Below the pieces are notes generated by a model, which worked only from the letters and a program-made list of their open reading frames with translations, did not search any database and had not been told where the DNA came from. Both the position numbers and the translations under genes were made by a program. Below, piece after piece: positions 46,449 through 55,039 of a stretch of DNA of 64,000 bases (positions are counted from its first letter, which is position 1; the number at the start of each line of letters is the position of its first letter). Source of the DNA: Gluconacetobacter diazotrophicus PA1 5 (lineage in GTDB: Bacteria > Pseudomonadota > Alphaproteobacteria > Acetobacterales > Acetobacteraceae); the NCBI RefSeq assembly GCF_000067045.1, contig NC_010125.1, positions 336,001 through 400,000 on the forward strand, given 5' to 3'.

Positions 46449-46745
46449 CACGATATCTTGCCTGGAGCACGCGCAGGTGAACGCCTCGTGGGACTCCGCT
46501 CGAGTGCCTGTGATGCTGCCCCGTGAATCCGATGGCAAAATGCGCCACGACGAAAGGCCGGCCGCCCATCCACGGATGGGGCGGCATATCAGTCGTCGCT
46601 GAGCGCGGAAGAGTGCACGGCGTGCCACGAACCCTCAGTCAGGGCCGAGATGCCAGTCCAGGAGCAGAACTGTGATCGTGAAAGGAAGCTAAAGGAAAAC
46701 GAAGAATGAAAAACTTGACCAAAAAACCCGCCCGATTAAGAGGGC
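46449..46745 (+). repeat. IS110 tail repeat, copy B (downstream of the transposase)
   Basis: This is the partner of 45411-45697 at a normal position 3' of the transposase, after a short TCCGCCAAGGCGGA hairpin at about 46402. Non-coding ends of IS110/IS1111 elements are known to encode bridge RNAs, so this tail may have carried one (inference). Confidence 0.8.
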
Positions 46746-46792
46746 AGGATTAATGCTCTATAAACCCTGATATAGTGCCAAAGTGACGGTTT

Positions 46793-47641
46793 ATGGAAAT
46801 ACTGATCAGTCCCGACGGAAAAATCCTGCATCCGTATAGTAACGAATTTTTTAAATATATCGGATGCTTTCGCAGTGATTACGATATGGTTTCGGATTCC
46901 ATCCGGAATCTTGGATTCGCGGCCATGGCGACATTTCCGCATTATACGCGCATTCGCTTCCAGCCGGCATGTTTCCCGGCGTCGTGCTTCCAGGCCGTCA
47001 TCCAGATCCTGCTATACCAGTCACCCCGGAACATCGTCCTCGAACGCGTCGGCACGCTGGTTGCGCCGCTGGAAGTCATACGCAATCTCAATGACGCCAT
47101 TGCGCGCCTGCACGCGCTGCGGGCCGCGGCGCCGGACGAAACCGGGCTGCCACGCGTGCCCAACATCATCGGCCTGTCCCTGGACCGGCTTCAGGGTCCG
47201 AAACGCGCCGACCTGCGCACCGCATTGAAGCTCTGGAAGCAGCAAAACCGCTATGCCACCACGCGGAACATCGCCAGGATGACCGCCAACCCGGCCTTCG
47301 GGGGCGGCGGCGTGGCCTGGATGCCGGGCCAGGATCGCTGCCTGATCGAATCATGGCCGCAGAGCTACAGGTCATATGGCGATCGTTCCTGTGACAGTCT
47401 CCTGGGCCGCGATGTCAGGGACCTGCCCGACAGCGACTATATCATCCCGACCACCCGCGGATATTTCACGGTAGCCCAGCAGCAGGCGCCGCGCCTGGAA
47501 CTGATCGAGGCACTCGTGACACGCGACGACGGCTCCAAATTCTGGTCTCGCTACGAAAGGCTGATTTTACCCTGGCGCACGAGTGCTACGGATACCTTCG
47601 TCACTTCCGTGCCACTGGTCAGGCTGGTTCGGGCCTGTTGA
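46793..47641 (+). CDS. Hypothetical protein (PAS-like N-terminus possible)
   Basis: The 282-residue protein has no family that I recognise. The N-terminus (MEILISPDGKILHPYSNEFFKYIGCF) and the segment YDMVSDSIRNLGFAAMA look like a signalling or sensor module. The middle is rich in helices (LRTALKLWKQQNRYATTRNIARM). The C-terminus contains TTRGYFTVAQQQAPRLELIEALV. No signal peptide or membrane helix is seen. It starts 47 bases after the IS110 tail and precedes the HigBA module on the same strand. The even codon usage and long frame support a real gene. Confidence 0.55.
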   Translation: MEILISPDGKILHPYSNEFFKYIGCFRSDYDMVSDSIRNLGFAAMATFPHYTRIRFQPACFPASCFQAVIQILLYQSPRNIVLERVGTLVAPLEVIRNLNDAIARLHALRAAAPDETGLPRVPNIIGLSLDRLQGPKRADLRTALKLWKQQNRYATTRNIARMTANPAFGGGGVAWMPGQDRCLIESWPQSYRSYGDRSCDSLLGRDVRDLPDSDYIIPTTRGYFTVAQQQAPRLELIEALVTRDDGSKFWSRYERLILPWRTSATDTFVTSVPLVRLVRAC

Positions 47642-47731
47642 GTTATTCAATGCAGGGTTCGCGATCTGGATGCGGCAACTGCGCCCGTTTCGCCACAGGC
47701 AATATGTAAAGCAGCGCTTGACACGCCCGAT

Positions 47732-47748
47732 GTAAAGCAACACTTTAC
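47732..47748. promoter_or_regulatory. higBA promoter/operator
   Basis: The inverted repeat GTAAAG / CTTTAC with a 5-base centre lies just before the higB ATG. An extra TGTAAAGCA half-site is at 47705. A TTGACA -35 box lies at 47718, so a repressor here would cover the -10 region, as expected for HigA autoregulation. Confidence 0.55.
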
Positions 47749-47752
47749 GTTC

Positions 47753-48043
47753 ATGGACATCGAAAGCATCGCCCACAAAGGGCTGCGCCGGTTCTTCGAG
47801 AAGGGAAATCCCAAGGGGCTGGTCGGGGATGTGGACCGACTGCGCAATATGCTGGCCTTCATCAATGCGGCGGCATCGCTGGACGAACTTTCAGTGCCTC
47901 CGAACTACGGTCTTCATCCTCTGACCGGCGATCGTATCGGAACGTGGTCGATGACCGTGACGAAGAATTGGCGCCTGACGTTTCGGGTCAATGATCAGGG
48001 CGCGATCGAGGATATGGATCTGGAGGATTATCATGGCTCTTAA
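47753..48043 (+). CDS. higB: HigB-type toxin (RelE/ParE superfamily)
   Basis: The 96-residue toxin has the HigB pattern IAHKGLRRFFEKGNPKGL, LDELSVPPNYGLHPLTGDRIGTWSMTV (cited in part) and the closing NWRLTFRVNDQGAIEDMDLEDYH. These proteins cleave mRNA at the ribosome. It precedes its antitoxin, the order typical of higBA, and overlaps it by 11 bases. Confidence 0.9.
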   Translation: MDIESIAHKGLRRFFEKGNPKGLVGDVDRLRNMLAFINAAASLDELSVPPNYGLHPLTGDRIGTWSMTVTKNWRLTFRVNDQGAIEDMDLEDYHGS

Positions 48044-48332
48044 AATGCATCCGTCCCTGGCGGTTCACGTCGGCGAATGGCTCAAGACCGAGGTCGTCGA
48101 GCCGAACGGCATCCGTATCAATGATCTGGCGGGGGAGTTCGGCGTGTCGCGGCAGGCGCTCAGCGCACTGCTGAATGGACGGGGTCGCCTTTCGGCTGAC
48201 ATGGCGATTCGGTTCGAAATGGCATTTGGCGTGAAGGCCGACACGTTGATGCGCATGCAGGTGGCCCATGACATGGCCCAGGCGCGCAAGCATGAAGGGG
48301 AATTGCGCGTCCGCAGGCTGGTCGCGGCCTGA
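48033..48332 (+). CDS. higA: HigA antitoxin (XRE family)
   Basis: The 99-residue protein starts MALKMHPSLAVHVGEWLKTEVV and has a Cro-type helix-turn-helix (INDLAGEFGVSRQALSALLNGRGRLSADMA, cited in part). It binds HigB and represses the operon, probably through the palindrome at 47732-47748. Confidence 0.9.
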   Translation: MALKMHPSLAVHVGEWLKTEVVEPNGIRINDLAGEFGVSRQALSALLNGRGRLSADMAIRFEMAFGVKADTLMRMQVAHDMAQARKHEGELRVRRLVAA

Positions 48333-48923
48333 CGGATGGCCGCACGCCTAAAGTCAGGACTCCTTACGGCAACCAGAAGATGACGGATGCCGCGAGGCAG
48401 ATGGCGGAAAAGAAAGTGAAATGCGCCCTGGCGCCAAGCGATATGTTGGAAATCGCCGAGACATACCGCTGCCTGCGCGATTCAACGAAGCGTCTGAGGT
48501 GGCTGTTTAGAGTCGCCTCGCGTCCGATCCGTTGTTGTTATGTCCCTCATGGCGGGGGCTGGGGAAAAGCTTCGCTTGTGCCTGTAGCTCTGGGCTCGCT
48601 CTGCTTCGCCTTCGTCGCCGTCGTTGATTGGACGAATCCGCATTGATCCGGACGACGTCAAAGCCGCCCGGAGGCGCGATCAGTCGGGCCGCTGGGCGCT
48701 GAACCGGCGGCAGAGCCATAACGAAACTACCCAGCAGACGCCGCCCACAAGGCCGGCCCGCAGCAGCGAGTGTGGCCACAAATCAAGCGCATCCAGCGCG
48801 AGCAGGGACACAAATATTAAAATTCCGGACAGTAAAGCCGTCCGATGGGGGGCCGGTGACACAGAACGCGTCCTCCAATGTCCAGCCTCTATATCACCCC
48901 ATCTTCACGGCACATCAAGTTGA
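48333..48923. other. Remnant region between higA and IS481 copy 2
   Basis: The 591 bases hold no firmly supported gene. A plus-strand frame (48380-48646, starting MTDAARQMAEKKVKCALAPS) has no known domain. A minus-strand frame (48862-48680, GTG start) could encode a 60-residue protein with two hydrophobic helices (LLSGILIFVSLLALDAL; AGLVGGVCWVVSLWLC). Both are weak candidates. Confidence 0.35.
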
Positions 48924-50152
48924 TGTAGAAGTCTCGACTAAATCTGACGGATGGTGTCTGCTGAAGCTCAACCAGGGCTGCGGCGGGGGCGGAGTGGCCG
49001 GGCGACGCAGCCCCCGCCGCAGCCATCGGAGGATATCCTCATGACCCGTGACCAGAAGATCATCCGCGCCAAAGTTGGCCTGCTGGAACTATCGAAGCAA
49101 CTGGGCAACGTCTCCCAGGCCTGCAAGATGATGGGGTATTCGCGCGACAGCTTCTACCGCTTCAAGGAGCTCTACGACAAAGGCGGCGAAATCGCGCTCC
49201 AGGAACTCTCCCGCCGCAAACCCTTGCTGAAAAACCGCGTCGAGCCGGCGGTTGAGGAAGCAGTGGTCGCGATCGCCATCGAACAACCGGCCTGGGGCCA
49301 GGCCCGCGTGGCCAACGAACTGCTCAAGCGCGGCGTCACCGTCTCTCCTTTCGGGGTGCGCAGCATCTGGCTGCGCCACGACCTCGCTACCATGAAGCTC
49401 CGCCTCAAGGCGCTCGAAGCCAAGATGGCCCAGGAACGGCTGATCCTCACCGAAAGCCAGCTTGCGGCCCTGGAGAAGGCCAAGGCCGACAAGGAGGCCT
49501 GGGGCGAGTTCGAGACCGAATGTCCCGGCTATTGCGGCGCCCAGGATACCTTCTATGTCGGCACCCTGAAGGGCGTCGGTCGCGTCTACCAGCAGACCTT
49601 CGTCGATACCTACAGCAAGGTCGGCTTCGCCAAGCTCTATGACCGCAAGACCCCGGTTACCGCTGCCGACCTGCTCAACGACCGCGTCATCCCCTTCTTC
49701 GAGCTGCACGATCTCCCGCTCCAGCGCGTGCTGACCGACCGGGGCACCGAATTCTGCGGCTCTCATGACCGCCATGAATACGAACTCTATCTGGCGGTGG
49801 AGAACATCGACCATACCCGCACCAAGGCGCGCAGCCCGCAGACCAACGGCATCGTCGAGCGCTTCCACAAGACCATGCTCGACGAGTTCTATCGTGTCAC
49901 TTTTCGCCGCAAGATCTACGACAGCATCCACGAACTCCAGGCAGACCTCGACGAATGGATGGATGACTTCAACCGCAATCGCACCCACCAGGGACGATAC
50001 TGCTTCGGCAAAACCCCGATGCAAACCTTCCTTGACGCAGCCCACCACGCCCGCGAAAAAGATATCGGGCGCCACGTCGAACACCACATGAACGCGTAGC
50101 ATCCACGCCGGCCACTTCAAGCCGTCCGTCAGATTAAGTGCAAACTTCTACA
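48924..50152 (+). mobile_element. IS481-family insertion sequence, copy 2
   Basis: The element has the same 1229-base length and ends as copy 1, flanked by its own 7-bp duplication AAGTTGA (48917-48923, 50153-50159). Only two base differences from copy 1 were noticed. It sits at the 3' end of a DUF5681-like frame. Confidence 0.92.
49041..50099 (+). CDS. IS481-family transposase, copy 2
   Basis: The 352-residue protein is identical in sequence to that of copy 1; the one base change seen within the gene is silent (GCT to GCC in CGAQD). It has the same GGAGGA ribosome site, N-terminal helix-turn-helix and rve-type core with [10 protein letters not shown] and [11 protein letters not shown]. It is probably active, given two near-identical copies with clean target duplications. 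Confidence 0.92.
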   Translation: MTRDQKIIRAKVGLLELSKQLGNVSQACKMMGYSRDSFYRFKELYDKGGEIALQELSRRKPLLKNRVEPAVEEAVVAIAIEQPAWGQARVANELLKRGVTVSPFGVRSIWLRHDLATMKLRLKALEAKMAQERLILTESQLAALEKAKADKEAWGEFETECPGYCGAQDTFYVGTLKGVGRVYQQTFVDTYSKVGFAKLYDRKTPVTAADLLNDRVIPFFELHDLPLQRVLTDRGTEFCGSHDRHEYELYLAVENIDHTRTKARSPQTNGIVERFHKTMLDEFYRVTFRRKIYDSIHELQADLDEWMDDFNRNRTHQGRYCFGKTPMQTFLDAAHHAREKDIGRHVEHHMNA

Positions 50153-50350
50153 AAGTTGAGATGCCATCGTTGCCCAGTGGGCCAGGCGCGAAACAGCAAG
50201 CTCGGTATGCTCCCGCGCAAGTTCGATCACCTCACGCAGCGCCTTCGGCTTGCCGCCGGGATTACCGCTCTGGCCTTTCTTGAACTGTCCCCGGTTGGCC
50301 TTCGCCTCAGGGTGCCTGTTATCAGGCACGTTCGGCGCCCCTCTTTGCAT
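50129..50350 (-). pseudogene. DUF5681-type small protein, truncated
   Basis: The 73-residue frame starts MQRGAPNVPDNRHPEAK and contains the DUF5681 signature RGQFKKGQSGNPGGKPK then ALREVIELAREHTELAV. Full proteins of this type are usually longer. IS481 copy 2 enters after TMASQL. Without the element the frame would read only DVP and stop, so the gene was already shortened before the insertion. DUF5681 proteins are common near phage and conjugative genes. Confidence 0.6.
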
Positions 50351-50418
50351 ATTTCCGGCGATCGTGCATGGCGGACATCGTGCAAGGAAATCAGGGAATT
50401 GTGCAGGGAAAACAGCGA

Positions 50419-50601
50419 TTACTGCATGCGCGACGCCTCACACCGCGCCTGCAGCCGCTTCATTGCATCCGGCGCCATGGGCGCGGTCATCATGGCCCGG
50501 TAGTTCATGCACTCGGGCGTTTCGCGGTGTTCGTGCTGTGGACGCTCCGCGCAGCCGGCGACGACCAGTGCGAGGGCGGCAACGGCGAGCCAGTGTTTCA
50601 T
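50419..50601 (-). CDS. Small lipoprotein
   Basis: The 60-residue protein starts MKHWLAVAALALVVAGCAERP, a type II signal with lipobox VAGC. A short hydrophilic domain with two further Cys (PECMNYRAM, QARCEAS) follows. The ATG follows GGGGAACAGAG. No family assigned. It is on the minus strand, next to an IS630-disrupted regulator. Confidence 0.6.
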   Translation of the reverse strand: MKHWLAVAALALVVAGCAERPQHEHRETPECMNYRAMMTAPMAPDAMKRLQARCEASRMQ

Positions 50602-50766
50602 CTCTGTTCCCCTCTCCGACGAACCGAGGGTAATCCACCCGCCCGAACAACGCACAGAGACCGCTCTTCCGAACTTCCCGCGAAGATAGGCCTGACGCGG
50701 GAGGCGTTCGCCAACCACTATGGGTTCAGCCGCAACGCGGTGCGGGATTGGGAGCAGGGCGTGATA

Positions 50767-51940
50767 CCAACTCCTGTTTGTTAAAACCCATGTGCCCATT
50801 GTCGTAGCCCGAGGGACATGATGCGCCAGGGCTGGTCGACGAGCTGGTTCCAGGCGTGGCAGCAGATATCGACGATGTCGTCGTAGGTGCGGAAGATCCG
50901 GTTCGACAGCCAGGTATTGCGCATGAACTGCCAGACGTTTTCCACCGGATTGAGTTCGGGCGAGCGTGGCGGGAGCGGCAGGATGGTGATGTTGGCGGGG
51001 ATATCGAGTTTCGGGCTGGTATGCCACGCTGCCTGATCGACGATGAGGATAGCGTGAGCGCCCGGCGCTACGGCCTGCGAGATCTCGTCGAGATGCCGGT
51101 TCATGGCGTGGAGGTTGCACCAGGGCAGGACGAGGGCCGCTCCCTTGCCTAGCGCCGGACAGATCGCTCCGAAGATCCAGGCCGAACGTGTGCGCTGATC
51201 GGCAGGCGCGCGTGGACGGGTGCCGCGTCTGGCCCAGCGGCGCGTCAGCTTCGTTTTCTGGCCGACCCTCGCCTCTGTCGCCCCACCAGAGTTCGATGGC
51301 CTTGCCGGGATGCCGGGCCCGGATCCCGGATCCATGAAGTCGGGGAAGCTTTTTTAAAAACGTCCTGGGCCTCGGGATCCTGGGCATGGTGCCGGGGGCG
51401 TCCCGTCAGAAGGCGGAAGTCGAGGCCCCGGATAACGGCGCTCAGCGGCTGCGCGAAAGAGAGACGCCGAATTCCTCATAAAGCCATTGCCCCAGATCAG
51501 CCTGCCGCCAGCGCACCACCCCATGCACGGCAGCGATCGGGCCGTCCTCGATCCGGCGCATCAGCGCTTCCAACATGGCTGGTGTCAGGCGGGGAACGAC
51601 ACCGCCCCCATGATGATCCCGCACGCCATCCGGGCCCTCGGCGTTGAAACGCACCACCCAGTCCCGCACAATCTGCCGATCCGTCCCAGCCAGTCGTGCC
51701 GCGTCTCCGCGTGACGCACCATCGTAGATCGCCGCCAGCGCCAGAAGCCGACGCGCCTGGCCCGCATGCCTCGTTGTCCGCGCCAGAGCACGCAGTCCCG
51801 CCGCATCATAATCCTCACGCAACGCTAACGCCCCGCCCATTCGGATGCCTCCCGCCCGGTTCGGCATCCTGTGAATCACAGCTCGTTCCAGAACGATACC
51901 GTCAGGCAATCACATATGAGTCAGGGCGGACCGGAGTTGG
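50767..51940 (-). mobile_element. IS630-family element (decayed)
   Basis: The element is about 1.17 kb, bounded by TACCAACTCC at 50765 and its complement GGAGTTGGTA ending at 51942. The outer TA on each side fits the TA target of IS630/mariner elements. It carries one frameshifted transposase. Confidence 0.75.
50781..51840 (-). pseudogene. IS630-family transposase, frameshifted
   Basis: The N-terminal half (from 51840: MGGALALREDYDAAGLRALA, a helix-turn-helix with AARLAGTDRQIVRDWVVRFN) breaks at 51442 after YEEFGVSLSR. The DDE half resumes in other frames (FRLLTGRPRHHAQDPEAQ, then EARVGQKTKLTRRWARRG, ILIVDQAAWHTS, LPPRSPELNPVENVWQF). At least two frameshifts between 51442 and 51290 make it non-functional. 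Confidence 0.8.
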
Positions 51941-52166
51941 TATGAGACGACCGGAGAAGGCTGCCAGGACGCTTCTGCTGGTGATAGACCGGAGCCCCAG
52001 GCAGTGGAGCGGGTGCTGGCTCAGGTGTAAGCTGAAAGCCGCTCGGTCGCGTCGTCTGGTTCGCGCGACGGTTGTGATCCCCACGTCAGGTCATGTCGTC
52101 GGGCAGCGGGTGTGGAGGTGGATGTGTCATGGATCGCATAGCGGTTACAAAAAGAAGGAGTGAAGA

Positions 52167-52463
52167 ATGCCTGGTGAAAATTCCGCTGATTCAGGTCAGG
52201 TAGTTTCTGAGGAAGGAACCGAGTTAGACAAAAAAAGATTGGATATTTTGACAGGAAAATTAAAAGAAAAGAATCTTCTTAATAGAGGATGTGTTTTCTG
52301 TGGAGAAAAGGATATGGTAATTCTTGGATACAAAGATGAATATCCGGTAATATTGCTAAATCCACCCACGAAATATTATGAAGCATACGCAATGGCCTGC
52401 TCAAATTGTGGGTTTGTCCACACATTCATGGGGGAAATTATCGAGGGAAACGGGAATGGCTAA
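52167..52463 (+). CDS. Small zinc-ribbon-like protein, AT-rich gene
   Basis: The 98-residue hypothetical has CVFCGE and, 36 residues on, CSNCGF, a CxxC...CxxC zinc-ribbon pattern. The charged N-terminus is LDKKRLDILTGKLKEKN. The coding sequence is strikingly AT-rich compared with both neighbours, with many AAA, ATT and GAT codons, so it was probably acquired from another lineage. GAAGGAG precedes the ATG. It overlaps the next gene by eight bases, so they form a pair. No function can be given. Confidence 0.65.
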   Translation: MPGENSADSGQVVSEEGTELDKKRLDILTGKLKEKNLLNRGCVFCGEKDMVILGYKDEYPVILLNPPTKYYEAYAMACSNCGFVHTFMGEIIEGNGNG

Positions 52464-52815
52464 CAGTAACAATGTGCGCCTTTTCCCCGGAGTTCCCAGG
52501 ACAACAGGCATTGACGGCGGGGGCGGCCCTCCCCATGATTCGGATATGAATCACCGCGTCACTGCCTTGGAGAGTAAGTTCGACGGCATCAAGGACACCT
52601 TGAATGCCATACAGGTGACGCTTACCCGTATTGAGACGACCATGGCGACCAAGGACAGCATGCATGCCATCGAGGTGCGCACGGCGGTATTGGAAGAGCG
52701 CACGGGTAAATTGGCCACAACGCGAAGCATGTCCATTATGGTAGGGCTCGCCGTAGCGATTCTTACACTGGCTGCGCGCTGGAACGATGTCGTGGCGCAT
52801 TTTACTCATCCCTGA
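52456..52815 (+). CDS. Coiled-coil protein with C-terminal membrane anchor (XhlA-like)
   Basis: The 119-residue protein has a loose N-terminus (PHDSDMNHRVTALESKF), a heptad-like helix (IKDTLNAIQVTLTRIETTMA; AIEVRTAVLEERTG) and one transmembrane segment (SIMVGLAVAILTLAA). The layout resembles phage hemolysin XhlA-type or DUF1515-like proteins that work with holins. The start overlaps the zinc-ribbon gene's stop. It may be a phage remnant; the assignment rests on architecture only. Confidence 0.6.
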   Translation: MANSNNVRLFPGVPRTTGIDGGGGPPHDSDMNHRVTALESKFDGIKDTLNAIQVTLTRIETTMATKDSMHAIEVRTAVLEERTGKLATTRSMSIMVGLAVAILTLAARWNDVVAHFTHP

Positions 52816-52975
52816 CCGGTATCGCAGGTACGTTAGGCACCCGGCTCTGGCCGGGTTTCCGGCGGATAATGCGCTGCGCCTGCCGCATCTCGGCCAACGT
52901 CACCGGCGAGACGGTGACGCAGCCGGTCATACCCCCTCTCTGAGCTGGTGAGGCGTATTTAGCCCGCAGGCCCCG

Positions 52976-53190
52976 CGCTTCCTGATGACGCGCGAAGCGG
53001 TGCCGAAACCCTGCAACCCGAACGGGTTTTACAACCACTTCGTGGAATAGGTGCAGGCAGCCGACATGCCCACTGGCCTAAGCTCGCATGGACTGCGCAA
53101 GGCCGCTGCCCGTCGCCTGACTGAAGCCGAATGCATGATGCACCAGATTGCGGCGATCACAGGCCACAAGACGCTGGCTGAGGTGGAGCG
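52976..53190 (+). pseudogene. Tyrosine recombinase, C-terminal stump
   Basis: The frame encodes FLMTREAVPKPCNPNGFYNHFVE, an in-frame TAG, then VQAADMPTGLSSHGLRKAAARRL and HQIAAITGHKTLAEVE. The catalytic Arg (HGLRK) and His (GHKT) of phage-type integrases are present. The catalytic Tyr, expected right after AEVER, is removed by the IS3 element that begins at 53191. The 52816-52975 stretch upstream has no clear continuation. Confidence 0.8.
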
Positions 53191-53212
53191 TGACCCTGCC
53201 CCGAACGTGCCC

Positions 53213-54067
53213 TCAGTTTTGAGTTAGGGTCTGTGTATTGTTGTATGCCTTGGTGGCGTGTTGAGCGAAAGCCTCTGGCGTCATGCCATTGAGGCTGGTG
53301 TGAGGCCTGACGGCGTTGTAGTCGGCCCGCCAGTCCTCGATGACCGTCCGAGCGTGGGCGATGTTACGGAACAGATGCTCATTGAGGCATTCGTCGCGGA
53401 ACCGGCCGTTGAAGCTCTCGACGAACCCGTTCTGCTGCGGCTTGCCCGGTGCGATATAGTGCCACAGCACCGATCGCTTCTGCTGCCAGGCCAGGATCGC
53501 GTTCGATGTCATCTCGGTGCCATTGTCGCTAACGATCATCAGCGGCCAGCCGCGATGCTCGCCGATCCGGTCGAGTTCACGACCGAGGCGTTCGCCTGAT
53601 AACGAGGTGTCCGCCACCAGCGCCAGACATTCGCGCGTGTAGTCGTCGACCACCGTCAGCACCCGGAAGCGCCGTCCGTTGTTCAATGCATCCGAGACGA
53701 AATCCAGGCTCCAGCGCTGGTTCGGCCCGTCGGGCAGCATCATCGGCGAGCGCGTGCCCAGCGCCCGTTTCCGGCCGCCACGCTTGCGGACCGACAGCCC
53801 CTCTTCGCGATACAGCCGGAACAGCTTCTTGTGGTTCATCGTCATTCCTTCCCGGCCGAGCAGGATATGCAGTCGCCGGTAGCCAAATCGCCGTCGCTCC
53901 CCAGCCAGTTCGCGCAGCCGCCCGCGCGCTGCGGCATCATCCGGGCGGCGTGACGCATAGCGCCAGGTCTTCGGGTCCATGCCGATCAGCCGGCAGGCCC
54001 GTCGCTGCGAATACTCTTTCTCCCGGATCGCCCAGGTCACGGCTTCCCGCCGCAAACCGGGCGTCAC
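53213..54067 (-). CDS. IS3-family transposase OrfB
   Basis: The 284-residue integrase-like protein has HTH_21 ([20 protein letters not shown]) and an rve core. The first Asp is in [20 protein letters not shown] (cited in part), the second in [13 protein letters not shown], and the Glu in [20 protein letters not shown]. It overlaps orfA by four bases; a programmed -1 frameshift would give the fused OrfAB. It appears intact. Confidence 0.93.
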   Translation of the reverse strand: MTPGLRREAVTWAIREKEYSQRRACRLIGMDPKTWRYASRRPDDAAARGRLRELAGERRRFGYRRLHILLGREGMTMNHKKLFRLYREEGLSVRKRGGRKRALGTRSPMMLPDGPNQRWSLDFVSDALNNGRRFRVLTVVDDYTRECLALVADTSLSGERLGRELDRIGEHRGWPLMIVSDNGTEMTSNAILAWQQKRSVLWHYIAPGKPQQNGFVESFNGRFRDECLNEHLFRNIAHARTVIEDWRADYNAVRPHTSLNGMTPEAFAQHATKAYNNTQTLTQN

Positions 54068-54330
54068 GAGTTTTTTGCCAGTAGTTCCTTCAGCGTCGAG
54101 ACGTCCATCACGCTCTCCGCCAGAAGCCGCTTCAGCTTCGCGTTCTCTTCTTCAAGAGCCTTGAGGCGCCGCGCTTCCGACACCTCCATCCCGCCGTATT
54201 TCGACCGCCAGGTGTAGAAGGTCGCGTCACTGATCCCGTGCTTGCGGCACAGATCCGCAGCCGTAGCGCCCGCCTGATGCTCTTTCAGGACCCCGATAAT
54301 CTGGTCCTGCGTAAATCGCGCTTTCTTCAT
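54064..54330 (-). CDS. IS3-family transposase OrfA
   Basis: The 88-residue DNA-binding protein starts [21 protein letters not shown]. It has an HTH ([20 protein letters not shown]) and a leucine-zipper-like tail ([19 protein letters not shown]) of the IS407 type. Confidence 0.93.
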   Translation of the reverse strand: MKKARFTQDQIIGVLKEHQAGATAADLCRKHGISDATFYTWRSKYGGMEVSEARRLKALEEENAKLKRLLAESVMDVSTLKELLAKNS

Positions 54331-54358
54331 CGTCTGTCTCCAGTGGACAGACCTTACT

Positions 54359-54961
54359 TCAATGCGAGGGCATTTCAGGGGGCAAGGTCAGGCCCAGCCC
54401 GAACGATAAATTACGAAGGAATGCCTCCGATACACCTGGGTCAAGGTTCAGGAGATCGTCGATATATCCTTTGATGGTCTCGTCTTTGGTCTTAGTCTTG
54501 AGCGCGCGAATATCAGATATGAAACCCACGTGCGATTTTGTGCCATTCCAGAATTCATCAATCGAGGACAGGACGGAGTTCCGGGTGTTGCCGGACTTGT
54601 TGGATACGAGCAAAAATGAGGTATTCTTCAGAAACACCAGCTGGTCAGCAACAGATGACCGCCCGTCTGCCGGATCAACAATTACTTTGCACCAGTTGGA
54701 AATAGACTTCCAGAGATCAGGATCAAGCTTGGCGAGGTTTATAGGATCGCCTTGCGCATTTTTCTGGACGGTGTGTTTCAATTGCACGAGCAATGTTTTG
54801 CCGTCTGCACGCTCAATGTGAACATCATCTAGAACTTCGTAGCTCGCAGTTTGACCGCTCTTCAGGCTCAGGAGCTCATTCAAAAAATAATAATACTGGT
54901 AGTCGAACCCGATTGATTTGTCTTCTGCGCTTGTCTTGTCGACGCGTGATCTCTCGTTCAT
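54359..54961 (-). pseudogene. Cap4/DUF4297-like nuclease domain, truncated by IS3
   Basis: The N-terminal 190 residues remain: MNERSRVDKTSAEDKSIGFD, YQYYYFLNELLSLKSG, then a PD-(D/E)xK-like core YEVLDDVHIERADGKTLLVQLKH (cited in part; Glu, Asp and Q-x-K-equivalent residues). The segments SSVADQLVFLKNTSFLLVSN and ALKTKTKDETIKGYIDDLL follow. This is the layout of the dsDNA nuclease module found in CBASS Cap4 and ABC-three-component defence proteins. The coding DNA is cut at 54390; the last 11 residues come from the IS end. Partner genes are not present on either side. An upstream ATG at 55039 is possible. Confidence 0.55.
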
Positions 54962-55039
54962 ACCCCACCTATCGAACGTGCAGTAACTTAACTCCTCTGG
55001 AACTTTGAAATACCGTAGCATTTCGATGATAGCAGTCAA

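Larger units (their letters stand above)
50661..52030 (+). pseudogene. XRE-type regulator/antitoxin split by IS630
   Basis: The left piece (to 50766) encodes LPAKIGLTREAFANHYGFSRNAVRDWEQGV, cited in part, a NadS/HigA-like helix-turn-helix. The right piece, just after the element (from 51942), encodes RRPEKAARTLLLVIDRSP, the usual continuation, and QAVERVLAQV before a stop in a shifted frame. Such proteins pair with RelE-like toxins; no partner remains. The joined frame also has small indels, so it was dead or decayed after insertion. Confidence 0.6.
53191..54390 (-). mobile_element. IS3-family insertion sequence (IS407-like)
   Basis: The 1200-base element has imperfect ends: TGACCCTGCCCC at the left and GGGGGCAAGGTCA at the right. 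It holds overlapping orfA and orfB. The flanking bases (AGCG at the left, GGCC at the right) show no target duplication, and the two sides belong to unrelated broken genes. Confidence 0.85.

Noticed and set aside
46793-46880. An AT-rich start of the orphan gene as a separate small ORF or promoter element.
   Set aside because: The frame continues without break for 282 codons, so it is better read as the gene's own N-terminus.
32471-50152. The iol region as a composite transposon moved by the two IS481 copies.
   Set aside because: Each copy has its own different 7-bp target duplication, so the copies inserted one by one; a composite would share a duplication only at its outer ends.
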